Source: Rheinheimera mangrovi (GTDB lineage Bacteria > Pseudomonadota > Gammaproteobacteria > Enterobacterales > Alteromonadaceae). Taken from it: a stretch of DNA of 64,000 nucleotides. The DNA lies in contig NZ_CP034683.1 in the NCBI RefSeq assembly GCF_003990335.1, positions 944,501-1,008,500 of the forward strand. The letters run 5' to 3'. The position numbers and the translations under genes are program-made. Numbering within the stretch: the first letter of the stretch is position 1; every line of letters starts with the position of its first letter. This document shows positions 27,771 to 38,552 of the stretch, piece after piece. Below the pieces are notes generated by a model, which searched no databases, was not told the DNA's origin, and saw nothing but the letters and a program-made list of their open reading frames with translations.

Positions 27771-28217
27771 ATGCCGTTAATACGTAGTGCCACCCCTGCC
27801 GATATCCCTGCGATGCTGCAGATAGAACAAAGCGCCAATAGCCATCCCTGGTCGGAAGGCACCTTTAGCACCTGCTTTGGCGAGCGTTATTTTAATGCGG
27901 TACTGATGGATGATAACGATGCCATTTTGGGTTTTTACATAGGCGAAAAAGTCGTAGTAGAAGCCAGTTTATTTAATATTGGCGTGGCGCCAAAAGCTCA
28001 GGGTCAGGGTTATGGCCAGCAACTGATGCAGCACTTTATTGCACAGGCCCAGGATTTAGAAGCACTGGACTGCTGGCTGGAAGTCCGTCAATCCAACGCC
28101 AATGCCATTAAACTCTATGAAAAATGTGGTTTTATTCAAACAGGTTTACGCCCCAATTATTACCCTACGGCAACGGGCCGTGAAGACGCTATTTTGATGG
28201 CTTTGCCCTTAGGCTAA
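27771..28217 (+). CDS. rimI: ribosomal protein S18 alanine N-acetyltransferase
   Basis: 148-residue GNAT acetyltransferase. Acetyl-CoA loop is visible as VAPKAQGQGYGQQLM (Q/RxxGxG/A), and the RimI hallmark region reads WLEVRQSNANAIKLYEKCGF, then RPNYYPTATGREDAILM. Acetylates the N-terminal Ala of S18. ATG 27771 is 3 bp after the holD stop, indicating translational coupling. Confidence 0.94.
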   Translation: MPLIRSATPADIPAMLQIEQSANSHPWSEGTFSTCFGERYFNAVLMDDNDAILGFYIGEKVVVEASLFNIGVAPKAQGQGYGQQLMQHFIAQAQDLEALDCWLEVRQSNANAIKLYEKCGFIQTGLRPNYYPTATGREDAILMALPLG

Positions 28218-28289
28218 GGTTAAATCGTCTGTTCAGAAAGATAATTTCCAGAGCAAAGTGGCTAAATTCTGTGCCTATGCTCTGCTTGC

Positions 28290-28366
28290 TGCTATAATCG
28301 CGCGAAATTTCCCTTTATACCCAAGTAACCCAAGCCCACTCTGCTTCTTGGCTATGTTGTGGGCTT
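28290..28366 (+). promoter_or_regulatory. extended -10 promoter and leader hairpin of prfC
   Basis: TGCTATAAT at 28290-28298 is an extended -10 element with a GCGCG discriminator; the -35 region is weak. The leader carries AAGCCCAC (28332-28339) and its complement GTGGGCTT (28359-28366), an 8-bp stem with a 19-base loop about 25 bases ahead of the start codon. Confidence 0.55.
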
Positions 28367-28390
28367 CGTTTATTGATCAAGTTGGATGGC

Positions 28391-29977
28391 ATGACTACCG
28401 AACTGTTTTTAGAAGAAATTAACAAACGCCGCACTTTTGCGATCATCTCTCACCCGGATGCCGGTAAAACCACTATCACTGAAAAAGTGTTGTTGTTTGG
28501 ACAGTTGATCCAAAAGGCAGGTACGGTCAAAGGTAAAAAGTCTGGCCAATACGCTACCTCCGACTGGATGGAAATGGAGAAAGAGCGGGGCATCTCGGTC
28601 ACGACATCTGTGATGCAATTCCCTTATGCGGATTGCTTAGTCAACCTGCTTGATACGCCAGGTCACGAAGACTTCTCGGAAGATACCTACCGTACTTTAA
28701 CAGCAGTAGATTCCTGCTTAATGGTCATAGACGGCGCTAAAGGTGTTGAAGACCGTACTATTAAGCTAATGGAAGTCACACGTTTACGCGACACGCCTAT
28801 TGTGACCTTTATGAACAAAATGGATCGTGATATTCGTGATCCTATTGATTTGTTAGATGAAGTTGAAAACGTATTAAAAATCGCCTGTGCTCCTATTACC
28901 TGGCCAATAGCTTCAGGTAAAGAGTTCAAAGGTGTCTATCACATTTACCGTGATGAAATTATTTTATACAAATCAGGTATGGGCCATACCATCCAGGAAT
29001 TGGATGTGATTAAAGGCATTAACAATCCTGAGCTGGATAAAAGAGTAGGTTATTACGCTGAGCAGCTGCGGGAAGAAATGGAACTGGTCAAAGGCGCCAG
29101 CCATGAGTTTGATTTAGAGTTGTTCCGTAAAGGCGAGCTGACACCAGTATTTTTTGGTACAGCTTTAGGTAACTTTGGTGTCGACCATATGCTGGACGGT
29201 TTAACCGAATGGGCACCTGCACCACAACACCGTGCGACTACCAGTCGTGTGGTTGAACCTTCAGAACCAGCTTTTACCGGTTTTGTCTTTAAAATTCAGG
29301 CCAACATGGATCCTAAGCACCGCGACCGTGTGGCTTTTTTACGCATCTGTTCAGGTAAATATGAAAAGGGCATGAAAATGCACCATGTGCGTATTGGCAA
29401 AGACATGCTGGTACCTCAGGCATTAACCTTTTTAGCCGGTGATCGTGAGCATGTGGAAGAAGCTTTTCCAGGCGATATCATAGGTTTACATAACCACGGC
29501 ACTATTCAGATTGGTGATACTTTTACCTCTGGTGAAAAGTTTAACTTCACAGGTATTCCAAACTTTGCACCTGAGTTATTCCGCCGCATTCGTTTACGCG
29601 ACCCACTGAAACAAAAGCAACTGCTCAAAGGTTTAGTGCAGTTGTCTGAAGAAGGCGCCGTGCAGGTATTCCGTCCGCTGGATAACAACGATTTGATTGT
29701 AGGCGCCGTAGGTGTGCTGCAGTTTGACGTGGTGGTGCACCGTTTAAAATCTGAATACAACGTCGACGCGATTTACGAGAGCGTTAACGTGACGACCGCG
29801 CGTTGGGTCTACAGCGATGATCAGAAAGCCATGGCCGAGTTTAAAAACAAAGCCAGTACCAACTTAGCACTGGACGGTGGCGATAACCTGACGTATCTGG
29901 CACCTACTATGGTGAACCTGAACTTGTCGATAGAGCGTTATCCGAAGATCAAATTCCATAAGACCCGTGAACATTAA
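28391..29977 (+). CDS. prfC: peptide chain release factor 3
   Basis: 528-residue translational GTPase. G motifs in order: SHPDAGKTT (about 20), DTPGHEDFS (about 88), NKMDRD (about 142). RF3-specific start is [19 protein letters not shown]. Recycles RF1/RF2 from ribosomes after peptide release. ATG 28391 is chosen over the in-frame TTG at 28373 because it matches the family N-terminus. Monocistronic by appearance, with its own promoter and argS 36 bp downstream. Confidence 0.97.
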   Translation: MTTELFLEEINKRRTFAIISHPDAGKTTITEKVLLFGQLIQKAGTVKGKKSGQYATSDWMEMEKERGISVTTSVMQFPYADCLVNLLDTPGHEDFSEDTYRTLTAVDSCLMVIDGAKGVEDRTIKLMEVTRLRDTPIVTFMNKMDRDIRDPIDLLDEVENVLKIACAPITWPIASGKEFKGVYHIYRDEIILYKSGMGHTIQELDVIKGINNPELDKRVGYYAEQLREEMELVKGASHEFDLELFRKGELTPVFFGTALGNFGVDHMLDGLTEWAPAPQHRATTSRVVEPSEPAFTGFVFKIQANMDPKHRDRVAFLRICSGKYEKGMKMHHVRIGKDMLVPQALTFLAGDREHVEEAFPGDIIGLHNHGTIQIGDTFTSGEKFNFTGIPNFAPELFRRIRLRDPLKQKQLLKGLVQLSEEGAVQVFRPLDNNDLIVGAVGVLQFDVVVHRLKSEYNVDAIYESVNVTTARWVYSDDQKAMAEFKNKASTNLALDGGDNLTYLAPTMVNLNLSIERYPKIKFHKTREH

Positions 29978-30013
29978 TTCAGGCACTCACTAATTCAGGC
30001 ACAAAGGTTTGTT

Positions 30014-31753
30014 ATGAATATCAAAGAATTATTATCTGCAAAAACTCAGGCCGCTATGGTGGCTTTAGGTTTGCCTGCCGATACCAATACAGCAGTCACC
30101 ATCAGTACTAAAGTTGAATTTGGTGATTATCAAATTAACGGCGCTATGGCGGCTGCCAAGTTATTAAAAACCAATCCGCGTGCTTTGGCGCAGCAGCTGG
30201 TGCAACAACTGGATTTGGCCGATATGGCTGAAAAAGTAGAGATTGCAGGCCCGGGTTTTATTAACGTCACTTTACGTAAAGACTGGTTAGCCGCACAGTT
30301 GGTGGGCGCTTCACAAAACCCACGTTTAACTTTAAGCGCAAATCCGGCACCACAAACAGTAGTAGTGGATTACTCAGCGCCCAACCTGGCAAAAGAGATG
30401 CACGTTGGCCATTTGCGTTCCACTATTATTGGCGACGCCGTCGTGCGCTGTCTGGAGTTCTGGGGTGATAAAGTCATTCGTCAGAACCATATGGGCGACT
30501 GGGGTACGCAGTTTGGTATGTTGATTGCTCATCTGGAAGACAAGCTGGCGGCTGGTATCGACTTAGAACAAGTCGCCTTAGCAGATTTGGAAGACTTCTA
30601 CCGCGAAGCGAAAAAACGTTTTGACGATGAAGCAGGTTTTGCTGATAAGTCACGTGACTATGTGGTGAAACTACAAAGTGGCGATGCTCATTGCCAAAAG
30701 TTATGGCAGCTGTTTATCGATACTTCTATTAAACACAGCGATGATGTCTATAAAACCTTAAAAGTGACTTTAGGCCATGAGCATATCAAGCCAGAAAGTG
30801 CTTATAACTCTATGCTGCAGCCTATAGTCGATGGCTTAAAGCAACAGGGTTTAGCCGTAGAAAGTGAAGGCGCTTTAGTGGTGTTTTTACAGGAATTGGC
30901 AGATAAAGAAGGCAACCCTTCGCCTTTTATCGTGCAAAAAACCGGTGGTGGTTTCCTCTATGCCACTACAGATTTAGCGGCTTGTCAGTACCGTAGTTTT
31001 GATTTAGCTGCCGATCGCATTGTGATTTTTACCGATGCCCGTCAGGCGCTGCACTTTAAACAAGTGGAATTGGTGGCCCGTAAAGCGGGTTTGCTAAAAG
31101 AGCATGTCGCGTATGATCACTGCCCCTTTGGTACCATGATGGGTGAAGACGGTAAGCCGTTTAAAACCCGTACTGGTGGCACTGTCAAACTGGCTGAGTT
31201 GTTAGAAGAAGCTGTAGTGCGGGCTCGGGCCGTGGTTGAGCAAAAATCGTCCGATTTAAGCACGGAAGAAATGGCTGAAGTGGCACGTAAAGTTGGTATA
31301 GGTGCAGTAAAGTTTGCGGACTTATCGAAAAACCGCACCAGTGATTATGTGTTTAGCTGGGATGCCATGTTAAGTTTTGAAGGTGCCACAGCCCCTTACC
31401 TGCAATATGCTTATACCCGTGTCAGCGGTATTTTGCGCCGCGCCGGTATCGACGAGAGCTTTGTGGCTCCGCTGATGTTGGTGGAAGAGCAGGAAAAGCA
31501 GTTAGCCGTCAAACTGTTACGTTTAGAAGAAACCCTACAGGCCGTGATGAAAGATGCGGTACCTAACCTGCTGTGTAATTACCTGTACGAGTTATCCAGT
31601 CAGTTTATGAGTTTCTACGAAGCTTGCCCTATTTTAAAAGAAGGCATTGAACCAGACCTGAAAAACAGCCGTTTAATGCTGAGTATTCTGGTGGCCCGTA
31701 CTTTAAAACAAGGCTTAGACTTATTAGGTATCGAGGTGATGGAGCGGATGTAA
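30014..31753 (+). CDS. argS: arginine-tRNA ligase
   Basis: 579 residues, normal length. Class I signature is HVGH in [15 protein letters not shown] (about 132); the degenerate KMSKS loop region is [14 protein letters not shown]-terminal DALR anticodon-binding domain has [15 protein letters not shown]-terminal additional domain of ArgRS is complete. ATG 30014 follows AAAGG. The short upstream gap contains a 17-bp partial direct repeat (AATTCAGGCACTCACT-type) of no clear meaning. Confidence 0.97.
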   Translation: MNIKELLSAKTQAAMVALGLPADTNTAVTISTKVEFGDYQINGAMAAAKLLKTNPRALAQQLVQQLDLADMAEKVEIAGPGFINVTLRKDWLAAQLVGASQNPRLTLSANPAPQTVVVDYSAPNLAKEMHVGHLRSTIIGDAVVRCLEFWGDKVIRQNHMGDWGTQFGMLIAHLEDKLAAGIDLEQVALADLEDFYREAKKRFDDEAGFADKSRDYVVKLQSGDAHCQKLWQLFIDTSIKHSDDVYKTLKVTLGHEHIKPESAYNSMLQPIVDGLKQQGLAVESEGALVVFLQELADKEGNPSPFIVQKTGGGFLYATTDLAACQYRSFDLAADRIVIFTDARQALHFKQVELVARKAGLLKEHVAYDHCPFGTMMGEDGKPFKTRTGGTVKLAELLEEAVVRARAVVEQKSSDLSTEEMAEVARKVGIGAVKFADLSKNRTSDYVFSWDAMLSFEGATAPYLQYAYTRVSGILRRAGIDESFVAPLMLVEEQEKQLAVKLLRLEETLQAVMKDAVPNLLCNYLYELSSQFMSFYEACPILKEGIEPDLKNSRLMLSILVARTLKQGLDLLGIEVMERM

Positions 31754-31792
31754 TCCGCTTTGTCGAGGCTGGTTCGGCCTAAGGACATACTG

Positions 31793-32431
31793 ATGAAAAT
31801 TGCTGATATTCGCCGTAGTTACACCATGGATAAACTGGATCTGGATAAGCTCAATGCCGATCCTTTTTTACAGTTTGAAGCTTGGTTAAAAGACGCTGTA
31901 GCGGCCGAGTTACCGGATCCGACCGCTATGTGCGTCGCTACAGTGGATGCATCAGGTCAGCCATCACAACGTCTGGTGCTGCTCAAAGATGTCAGCGGCC
32001 AGGGTTTTGTGTTTTACACCAACTTAGGCAGCCGTAAAGCCTCTGAGCTGGAGCAGAACCCTAAGGTCAGTCTGCATTTTCCATGGCATCCATTGGAGCG
32101 TCAGGTCATTGTTTATGGCACGGCAGAACGGGTTCCGACCAGTCAGGTGATGAGTTATTTCTTATCCCGGCCAAAAGAGAGTCAGCTGGCAGCCTGGGCT
32201 TCAGAGCAAAGCAGGCCTGTGTCGACCCGTCAGGTGCTGATGCAAAAGTTTGCTGAAATTAAACATAAATTTGAGCAGGGCGAAGTGCCGGTTCCCTCTT
32301 TTTGGGGCGGCTTTTTGGTCAAACCTCATCAGATTGAATTCTGGCAAGGGGGCGAGCATCGGCTGCATGACCGCTTTATGTACAAGCAGCAAGCAGACAG
32401 CAGCTGGGCCATAGAGCGTTTATGTCCATAA
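31793..32431 (+). CDS. pdxH: pyridoxamine 5'-phosphate oxidase
   Basis: 212 residues starting [23 protein letters not shown]-binding enzyme that makes pyridoxal phosphate from PNP/PMP. Conserved parts: [49 protein letters not shown], and the C-terminal [13 protein letters not shown]. Start ATG 31793 follows AAGGACATACTG; a longer frame from TTG 31760 is less likely. Overlaps the tatD-like gene by 10 bp. Confidence 0.96.
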   Translation: MKIADIRRSYTMDKLDLDKLNADPFLQFEAWLKDAVAAELPDPTAMCVATVDASGQPSQRLVLLKDVSGQGFVFYTNLGSRKASELEQNPKVSLHFPWHPLERQVIVYGTAERVPTSQVMSYFLSRPKESQLAAWASEQSRPVSTRQVLMQKFAEIKHKFEQGEVPVPSFWGGFLVKPHQIEFWQGGEHRLHDRFMYKQQADSSWAIERLCP

Positions 32432-33222
32432 TTCATCCTTCACAGGCCGCAGATACGCGGCCTGTATTATTTGATAGCCACTGCCATCTGGATTTGCCAG
32501 AGTTATTGCCTGATCTCGGTTTACATCTGGCCAACGCCAAAGCTGTGGGCGTGGAAGGCTTTTTAGTGCCGGCAGTGCAATCGTCCGCCTGGTTGCCTTT
32601 GCTGGAATTAAAGCAGCAATATGGTTTTTACATCGCTTTAGGCGTACATCCCTGGTGGGCAAGCCAATCAGAATTTTATGCACTGCAAGGACTTGAGGCT
32701 TTGGCAGCCTTACCGCAAGTCAGTGCTATAGGTGAAATAGGACTGGATTTTGCTTTGGATGAACACAGTTTTGCTTTGCAACGACAGTGTTTTGAGGCTC
32801 AGTTGCAGCTGGCAGCCAAGTTGAAGAAACCTGTGATTTTGCATCATTGTAAATCACAAAATGAATTACTGCAGGTTATTAAACAGCAGCAGTTTAGCCA
32901 AGGAGGCATTTTGCATGCGTTTTCAGGCAGCTTTGCGCAAGGCAAAGCCTTTATTGATATGGGCTTTAAGCTTGGCATTGGCGGAACTATTACTTACGAG
33001 CGTGCTGAGAAAACCCGCAAGGCAGTAAAACAATTTCCGCTCGACGCTTTAGTGCTGGAAACCGATTCACCTTCGATGCCGCTAAATGGTTTTCAAGGTG
33101 AAATCAATACACCTGCCCAGTTGCCTTTGGTGCTGAAAGAGCTGGCAGAGTTAAGAGGCGAAAATCAGCAGCAAATTGCACAAGTGTTGTGTAATACTGC
33201 GATTCAGTTGTTTCAAACCTAA
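32422..33222 (+). CDS. yjjV: TatD family metal-dependent deoxyribonuclease (YjjV-like)
   Basis: 266 residues, TIM-barrel hydrolase. Metal-binding motif DSHCHLD near the N-terminus, [24 protein letters not shown], and [10 protein letters not shown] near the end are the TatD pattern. The family are 3'-5' exonucleases or D-aminoacyl-tRNA-related hydrolases acting on DNA/RNA ends. The ATG overlaps the pdxH 3' end by 10 bp, so translation is coupled. It converges on the ytjB-like gene with a 4-bp stop overlap. Confidence 0.9.
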   Translation: MSIIHPSQAADTRPVLFDSHCHLDLPELLPDLGLHLANAKAVGVEGFLVPAVQSSAWLPLLELKQQYGFYIALGVHPWWASQSEFYALQGLEALAALPQVSAIGEIGLDFALDEHSFALQRQCFEAQLQLAAKLKKPVILHHCKSQNELLQVIKQQQFSQGGILHAFSGSFAQGKAFIDMGFKLGIGGTITYERAEKTRKAVKQFPLDALVLETDSPSMPLNGFQGEINTPAQLPLVLKELAELRGENQQQIAQVLCNTAIQLFQT

Positions 33223-33833
33223 AGCAAATTCGCCGCATCCGCCTGTTTACTGCGACGCCATTTTTGCCATTGATGCACAATTTTGCTCCAGCTGCCGCGG
33301 AGCATAAAAGCCACTACCCCTGCGAGTAACAACATCCAGAATACTTGTCGCATTAACTGCTGCCAGGCCTGAGTCACAGGCAACAGGCTGGCATCAAGTT
33401 TCATACTGATTTTGATATAGCCAATGACCCTGCCTTCCTGCGTAATTTCCTGCACCATAGCAAGCAGCGCTTGTTCATGCTGAGGTGCATACAACAACTG
33501 AGCTGCTGCAGTGCCTTCTGAAGCCGATAACTTCACACCGTTGGCGTCATACACCACTACATCCTGCAAGTAAGGGGTAGCTGCAATATGGGTGGTCAGT
33601 TGTTTTAAGCTTTCCAGCTGGTCGTTGTTTATGAGATAAGCAGCGGTGTGAGATAAAGCGACCAGGGTCGAGCGCATCAGTTCTGCACTTTGTTGCTGGA
33701 ATAAAAGTTCACCTTGCTGGTTACTGTTCCACCACCATTGTGAGAGCACCCAAATCCCCAGCAAGGCCAGCAACAGCTGGGCTAGTCTGAAGTATTTTGA
33801 GTTTTTGTTGTGCTGATATCCGCTTAATTGCAT
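33219..33833 (-). CDS. ytjB: SMP/AhpA-type membrane protein
   Basis: 204 residues. One membrane helix near 15-33, a periplasmic domain of about 110 residues (LQDVVVYDANGVKLSAS and IGYIKISMKLDASLL), and a second helix near 160-180, then a basic tail. Matches the Smp/YtjB family, which lies divergently next to serB in Escherichia coli and related bacteria. Function poorly defined; linked to hemolysin regulation in Pasteurella (AhpA). Gene position supports the call. Confidence 0.8.
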   Translation of the reverse strand: MQLSGYQHNKNSKYFRLAQLLLALLGIWVLSQWWWNSNQQGELLFQQQSAELMRSTLVALSHTAAYLINNDQLESLKQLTTHIAATPYLQDVVVYDANGVKLSASEGTAAAQLLYAPQHEQALLAMVQEITQEGRVIGYIKISMKLDASLLPVTQAWQQLMRQVFWMLLLAGVVAFMLRGSWSKIVHQWQKWRRSKQADAANLL

Positions 33834-33853
33834 TAATTTGCCTGATTTTTACA

Positions 33854-33883
33854 CTGACAATGGCTTAAAAATGTCGGTAGAAT
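33854..33883 (+). promoter_or_regulatory. putative serB promoter
   Basis: CTGACA at 33854-33859, an 18-base spacer, TAGAAT at 33878-33883. Located in the 83-bp gap between divergent ytjB and serB. Confidence 0.5.
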
Positions 33884-33916
33884 GCCACGGCAACAGAATG
33901 AAGTACAGGTGGCCCT

Positions 33917-34966
33917 TTGAGCTTTTATTATAAGATTGACCCAAACTCCTTTGCTGACAACAGTTTAGTTCAGTGGCTGACTGCACAAGGCGCAGTACAA
34001 ATGCATGCTTCAGGCTTTTATCAAAGCGAACGCGAAGCGCCTGACTCTGTTTCAGCTCCAGAATTCTGGACTGGATTAGTCAAAGGACAAAGCACGGCCA
34101 GCCTGCGGATCTTTTCCGGCAGCTGTACGCTATCGCAGCTTTTCGCTGTGCTGCAGTTATTGCCTGCAGATGCGGCATATTGCTTAAGTTTGTATCGTCC
34201 TCACACTGAGTTAGCCTTGGCTGTGCGTATCGATTTACCGCAAGCCTTAAGCTCAGCGCAAATTCTGGCCTTACGCCAGTTAAGTGAAGACTGGACTGCA
34301 GAGCTGGTCTACTTGCCAGCACCAGTGTTTTTAAAGCAACCTGGTGTGCTGGTGATGGATATGGATTCCACTGCTATTCAGATAGAGTGCATTGATGAAA
34401 TTGCCAAACTGGCAGGTGTTGGTGAACAAGTGGCAGCTGTAACTGCCCGAGCTATGAATGGCGAACTGGATTTTGCGCAAAGCTTACGTCAGCGTGTCGC
34501 CACACTGAAAGACGCACCAGAGAGTATTTTGAAACAAGTGCTGGATGCTGTGCCTTTGATGCCGGGTTTAGAAGCCTTAGTGGCATTCTTACAGCAACAT
34601 CAATGGCAAGTAGTGATCGCGTCCGGTGGTTTTACCTATTTTACTGAAGCTTTGAAGCAACGTTTACAATTGACGGCTACTTTTGCTAATCAACTGGAAA
34701 TCATCGATGACAAGCTGACAGGGCAGGTGTTGGGGGCTGTAGTGGATGCCCAGACCAAAGCGGATGTGGTGCAACAGATTGCCAGTCAGTATCAAATCCA
34801 GTCCAGTCAGACTGTGGCTATTGGCGATGGTGCCAACGACTTGCCTATGTTGGCAGTTGCTGCTCTTGGAGTGGCTTTTCATGCCAAACCTAAGGTGCAG
34901 GCACAGGCCAAAGCCGCGATACGGCAAGGTTCGTTATTGCAGCTGTTGTATTTACTGGAAAGCTGA
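33917..34966 (+). CDS. serB: phosphoserine phosphatase
   Basis: 349 residues from a TTG start with AGGTGG just upstream. HAD-family enzyme for the last step of serine synthesis. Motif I is VMDMDSTAIQIECIDE (nucleophile Asp about 147), motif II VIASGGFTYF, motif III/IV AIGDGANDLPML. About 140 N-terminal residues form an ACT-like domain, as in other long SerB proteins. Its TGA overlaps the ATG of the next gene. Confidence 0.95.
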   Translation: MSFYYKIDPNSFADNSLVQWLTAQGAVQMHASGFYQSEREAPDSVSAPEFWTGLVKGQSTASLRIFSGSCTLSQLFAVLQLLPADAAYCLSLYRPHTELALAVRIDLPQALSSAQILALRQLSEDWTAELVYLPAPVFLKQPGVLVMDMDSTAIQIECIDEIAKLAGVGEQVAAVTARAMNGELDFAQSLRQRVATLKDAPESILKQVLDAVPLMPGLEALVAFLQQHQWQVVIASGGFTYFTEALKQRLQLTATFANQLEIIDDKLTGQVLGAVVDAQTKADVVQQIASQYQIQSSQTVAIGDGANDLPMLAVAALGVAFHAKPKVQAQAKAAIRQGSLLQLLYLLES

Positions 34967-35862
34967 TGCAACACCAGCAAAGCTCAGAATGGCTGACGGT
35001 CGCTGATTATCAGCTGCATTTGCGGCAGTTAACACCGAATCATTCAGAGTCAGCTTATCCAATACTGATGCTACATGGCGCTATTGAAAACAGCCGGATT
35101 TTTTACAATGAAAAGGGCCGGGGTTTGGGCTGCTTTCTGGCCGATCGTGGTTTTGACGTCACTTGCGCTGATTTTGCTGGCCGTGGTTTATCCAGTCCTC
35201 AAGCGAGCAGGCATTTTAATCACAGTCAGCAACAACTGATTTGTCTGGATGTTCCGGCTTTAATTAATTATTTGCAGCAGCAGTATCAACAGCCTGTAGT
35301 AGTGATGGCGCATTCCTGGGCTGGTGTGGTGTTGGCGGCAAGTTTAGCGCGTTTTCCTGCGCTGCTGCCTAAGGTCAAAGCCATCATTACCTTTGGCTCC
35401 AAACGGGTGATTAGTGTAGGTGGTTTTAAAAAGCGGCTGCATATTGATTTGGTCTGGAATAGGCTTTCGCCGCTGCTGTGTCTTTTGTATGGTTATTTAC
35501 CGGCAAAACAGTGGCGTTTTGGCGCGGACAACGAACCAGCTCAGTATTTACTGGATACCATTGGCTGGATCCGTGGTCAGGCTTTTGTTGATCCAACTGA
35601 CGGTTTTGACTATGCCGCAGCGTGCGCCGATGTGAACTGGCCAGTTAGCTGGCATTTTGCTGCCATTAACGATCAGCTGTTAGGACATCCGCTGGATGTG
35701 CAGGCATTTCTGGCGGAAACTGGCTTAAACTCAGGGCGTTATAGCTTGCTGGGTAAAGCGCAGGGCCATCAGCAGGATTATGATCATATCTCGATGCTGA
35801 CTCATCCCAGTGCTGGTGCAGACCATTTTGCTGAACTTGAGTTGTGGTTAAAGCAGATATAG
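34966..35862 (+). CDS. alpha/beta-hydrolase of unknown substrate
   Basis: 298 residues. LMLHGAIENSRIF forms the oxyanion region, the nucleophile elbow reads VMAHSWAGVVLA (Ser about 120), an acid candidate is Asp in HFAAINDQLLGHP, and the catalytic His is probably in YDHISMLTHP. Resembles lipase/esterase-like hydrolases without a defined substrate. The ATG overlaps the serB stop by one base, so the genes are translationally coupled. No signal peptide; cytoplasmic. Confidence 0.75.
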   Translation: MQHQQSSEWLTVADYQLHLRQLTPNHSESAYPILMLHGAIENSRIFYNEKGRGLGCFLADRGFDVTCADFAGRGLSSPQASRHFNHSQQQLICLDVPALINYLQQQYQQPVVVMAHSWAGVVLAASLARFPALLPKVKAIITFGSKRVISVGGFKKRLHIDLVWNRLSPLLCLLYGYLPAKQWRFGADNEPAQYLLDTIGWIRGQAFVDPTDGFDYAAACADVNWPVSWHFAAINDQLLGHPLDVQAFLAETGLNSGRYSLLGKAQGHQQDYDHISMLTHPSAGADHFAELELWLKQI

Positions 35863-35890
35863 CCGCCCATTTTTAACTGGGCGATTATTA
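35863..35890. terminator. bidirectional terminator between hydrolase and PilZ genes
   Basis: CGCCCA / TGGGCG stem around an AT-rich loop (TTTTTAAC), flanked by T- and A-rich bases on either side. Lies between convergent stops. Confidence 0.5.
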
Positions 35891-38437
35891 TTCAGGTCGT
35901 TTAAGGCTTGCCAATAACGCCAGCCGTTTTTGCTGTTGTGCTTCGATCTGCTCATTGCTGGTGTTATAACGCAGTAACACTTCATCTGTGATATCTACAA
36001 CATCACCTACGCCCACCACACTCCAGAGTTCTTCTTCCAATACTTTCGCTTTATGAATGGCATAAGTACTGACATATCCTAGTTCTTTGGCAATATGTTC
36101 AGTATCTGGACGACCTGTACGGGATAAAAAGATCTTAAATGCAAACAGTAGATCGGTGCTGACCACGTTATCGACAAATTCTTTTTTTGCACTGTGCAAC
36201 TTAAAGTCAAAATCAAATTTAGTTTCGAAGCTTTGTTCTATGCTGTCCTGTTCAGGTACAAAACGTAAAAACACTTCGTAACTAAAAGGCACTTCCTGGC
36301 GTTTCATCTTTTTCAGCTGATTAGCAAAATGCAAATTGGTGGCATTGTTTTTCAACAGCGGTAGCATAGTGATGGATTCAGGGTCTTCACTAAACTGCGC
36401 CAGCAACTTATGCAAAGCGCTGGGTTTAGCCCCCATAGCCACTACATCCAGATTGTAACGAATTCCCTGACGATGTACGTAAAATGCAAAGGTATCCAAA
36501 GCTTTAGCATACATGTTACGGAGTGCAGGACCAAGGCCAGGAAATTTAGGCGTCTCCTCAGCCATCGTCAGCTTGCTTCTGTTGTTATTAATCAACTGCT
36601 GGAAGAATATTTTGCCTGCATGATCATTGGTCGGGTCCACCACCCGCATATTCATAATCAGTTTGTTTTTGCTAACGGCCATGACTTCATAAGGCAAGCC
36701 TGAGAGCTGATGTTTGGTGGTGATCTTTTGCAGTTCTGGCAAGCTGATGTTTACCGTATCACCTTTAGAAAAACTGACAGGTTCAGCGCATTCAAGTTGC
36801 AGGCCTTTGCTGGAGAAATCGCGGCTAAAAGATTGAATATCATCTCCTTTATCACTTTCTAACAGCACTGTGGTTTTATATAAAAACCGGCTTTCAGAGC
36901 GTAAGTTTACATACTGCACTGAAGCACTTTCAATAGACGGAAGCTGCTCAAGTTTGGCATGACCAAAGACTTTCAGCTGATTCAGCAAGGCTGCATCGTA
37001 AGTCATAGCTTTATACAAGCTGCTGCTTTGCGCTGTGCTGATATCGGTCAGCGCCACAATGTAGCGCAAGTTGCGGATAAAGTTTGAAATTAAAGGCGTT
37101 GGCGGCTGGTTAAGTTTTTGTACTTCCTGATCGGCTGTATTGGGTAAAGACAGCGGAATATGGGCGTGCGCAGGTATAGTGCGCAGAACCGACATTCGAA
37201 AAGCCCTGAAGCTGTTTTTGGCTGCGCCAAAACCAAAAAACACAGATCTTAGTTCAGGGTATTGCAGTAGCTCTTCTGTGGTTGCGGAATAAAAAAACAA
37301 CCGCCCTTTGGCTGCATGGGTAAAGGTATAAAGCACGGTACTGTTTTCATTGGCTTCTTTGGCCAAGCATTGTTTTAAGCGTCTTACATGCAGTAGTTGC
37401 GGCAACACGTTTTGCTGGCGCTCATCCTGAAAGTAATGCATCAGGTGTCTGTTATTTTCAGTGGTTAATACGCAGGCTGGAGCCGCTTTGCCTTCATTAA
37501 CAGCCAGAAACACAGGTAAAGAATTGATACGTGGCAGGTAAAATTGCTCATAGCCTTTAATAAATACCGCTTCGTAGGTATTGTCCAGATTGACTTTGTA
37601 GCGTCTTTTATTACCGTGGATAAAATGATGCAGAAACTCCGAAAAGCCTTTTTCGTCAGCTAAAGGCAAACGTTTCAGCCGCACGTAATAACTTTTATCC
37701 GCAGCTTCACTATCAATCACCTGATAGGGAATACCATTGTTGATCCCAAGGGCAAACTCCTGCTCTAAGCCTCGGAAAAATATGGCAACTTCTTGCCCTG
37801 CTGTCATTTCTATCGCCAGCGGTACTTTAATTTTGCAGCCAGATACAGATAAGTCGCTGGTCGTTGCAGGAAAACGCTCTTCGTCTTGCAATACGACTTC
37901 AATGTCGATGGAAAAATTCATTCGTTCTTCACGGCGAACGTTATAGCTAGCAAAGCGGATCAACTGGGCGGCTTTATAGTCGTTCGCTGTTATATCTGCA
38001 TCTGGGGGTATAGCAGCTAAATCACGAGTCTCTGACACTTCTCCTGACAACACATCTTGTATTCTCTTATTTGTTTCTTGTTGGTGTCTTACTCTGAAGT
38101 TGTTATTGGTGTTGGTGACATCTTCAAAAATACCAATAGTATACTGGCCGTATTGTTTCAGGCCTTTTTCGAAAGTTCGGATCGCAACTTCATCCAGATA
38201 ATGGGTTTGGCCTTTATGCTCAAAAGGACGCACATCACCGTCGACCCTACCACGTAAATCGATATAATAGGTGCATGGCTGTGCCAAACGCTTTAATTCC
38301 ATTTTGATCAGAAATTGCTGCGATTTGGCTAAGTCTCCGGTCAATAGTCGAAACTCCTCATCAAACAGCTCTGTGTTGATAAGGGGTTTCAGACGTTCCA
38401 GCACGCTGCTATAAGCTTGTAAGTCGTTTGTTGTCAT
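35888..38437 (-). CDS. large protein with two PilZ domains, probable c-di-GMP effector
   Basis: 849 residues, no signal peptide or membrane helix seen. First PilZ domain at about 168-260: RREER (168-172) and DLSVSG (195-200), the RxxxR and D/NxSxxG motifs that bind cyclic di-GMP. Second at about 508-590: RSESR and DFSSKG. Both retain the key Arg and Asp/Ser/Gly residues, so both may bind ligand. The other regions are not recognised; the C-terminal 100 residues look helical. Similar long two-PilZ proteins occur in Shewanella and Vibrio relatives. It is convergent with the serB operon and divergent from radA. Confidence 0.85.
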   Translation of the reverse strand: MTTNDLQAYSSVLERLKPLINTELFDEEFRLLTGDLAKSQQFLIKMELKRLAQPCTYYIDLRGRVDGDVRPFEHKGQTHYLDEVAIRTFEKGLKQYGQYTIGIFEDVTNTNNNFRVRHQQETNKRIQDVLSGEVSETRDLAAIPPDADITANDYKAAQLIRFASYNVRREERMNFSIDIEVVLQDEERFPATTSDLSVSGCKIKVPLAIEMTAGQEVAIFFRGLEQEFALGINNGIPYQVIDSEAADKSYYVRLKRLPLADEKGFSEFLHHFIHGNKRRYKVNLDNTYEAVFIKGYEQFYLPRINSLPVFLAVNEGKAAPACVLTTENNRHLMHYFQDERQQNVLPQLLHVRRLKQCLAKEANENSTVLYTFTHAAKGRLFFYSATTEELLQYPELRSVFFGFGAAKNSFRAFRMSVLRTIPAHAHIPLSLPNTADQEVQKLNQPPTPLISNFIRNLRYIVALTDISTAQSSSLYKAMTYDAALLNQLKVFGHAKLEQLPSIESASVQYVNLRSESRFLYKTTVLLESDKGDDIQSFSRDFSSKGLQLECAEPVSFSKGDTVNISLPELQKITTKHQLSGLPYEVMAVSKNKLIMNMRVVDPTNDHAGKIFFQQLINNNRSKLTMAEETPKFPGLGPALRNMYAKALDTFAFYVHRQGIRYNLDVVAMGAKPSALHKLLAQFSEDPESITMLPLLKNNATNLHFANQLKKMKRQEVPFSYEVFLRFVPEQDSIEQSFETKFDFDFKLHSAKKEFVDNVVSTDLLFAFKIFLSRTGRPDTEHIAKELGYVSTYAIHKAKVLEEELWSVVGVGDVVDITDEVLLRYNTSNEQIEAQQQKRLALLASLKRPE

Positions 38438-38552
38438 GCTCGCTTAAACACCTACAGGGCAGTAGCAAGCCCTGTATGAATAATTTGGGTTAGAGTAAAA
38501 CCAGTACGATGTAAAAGCAATAATCGTGCCTTTTAATAAGAAGAGATAAAAA

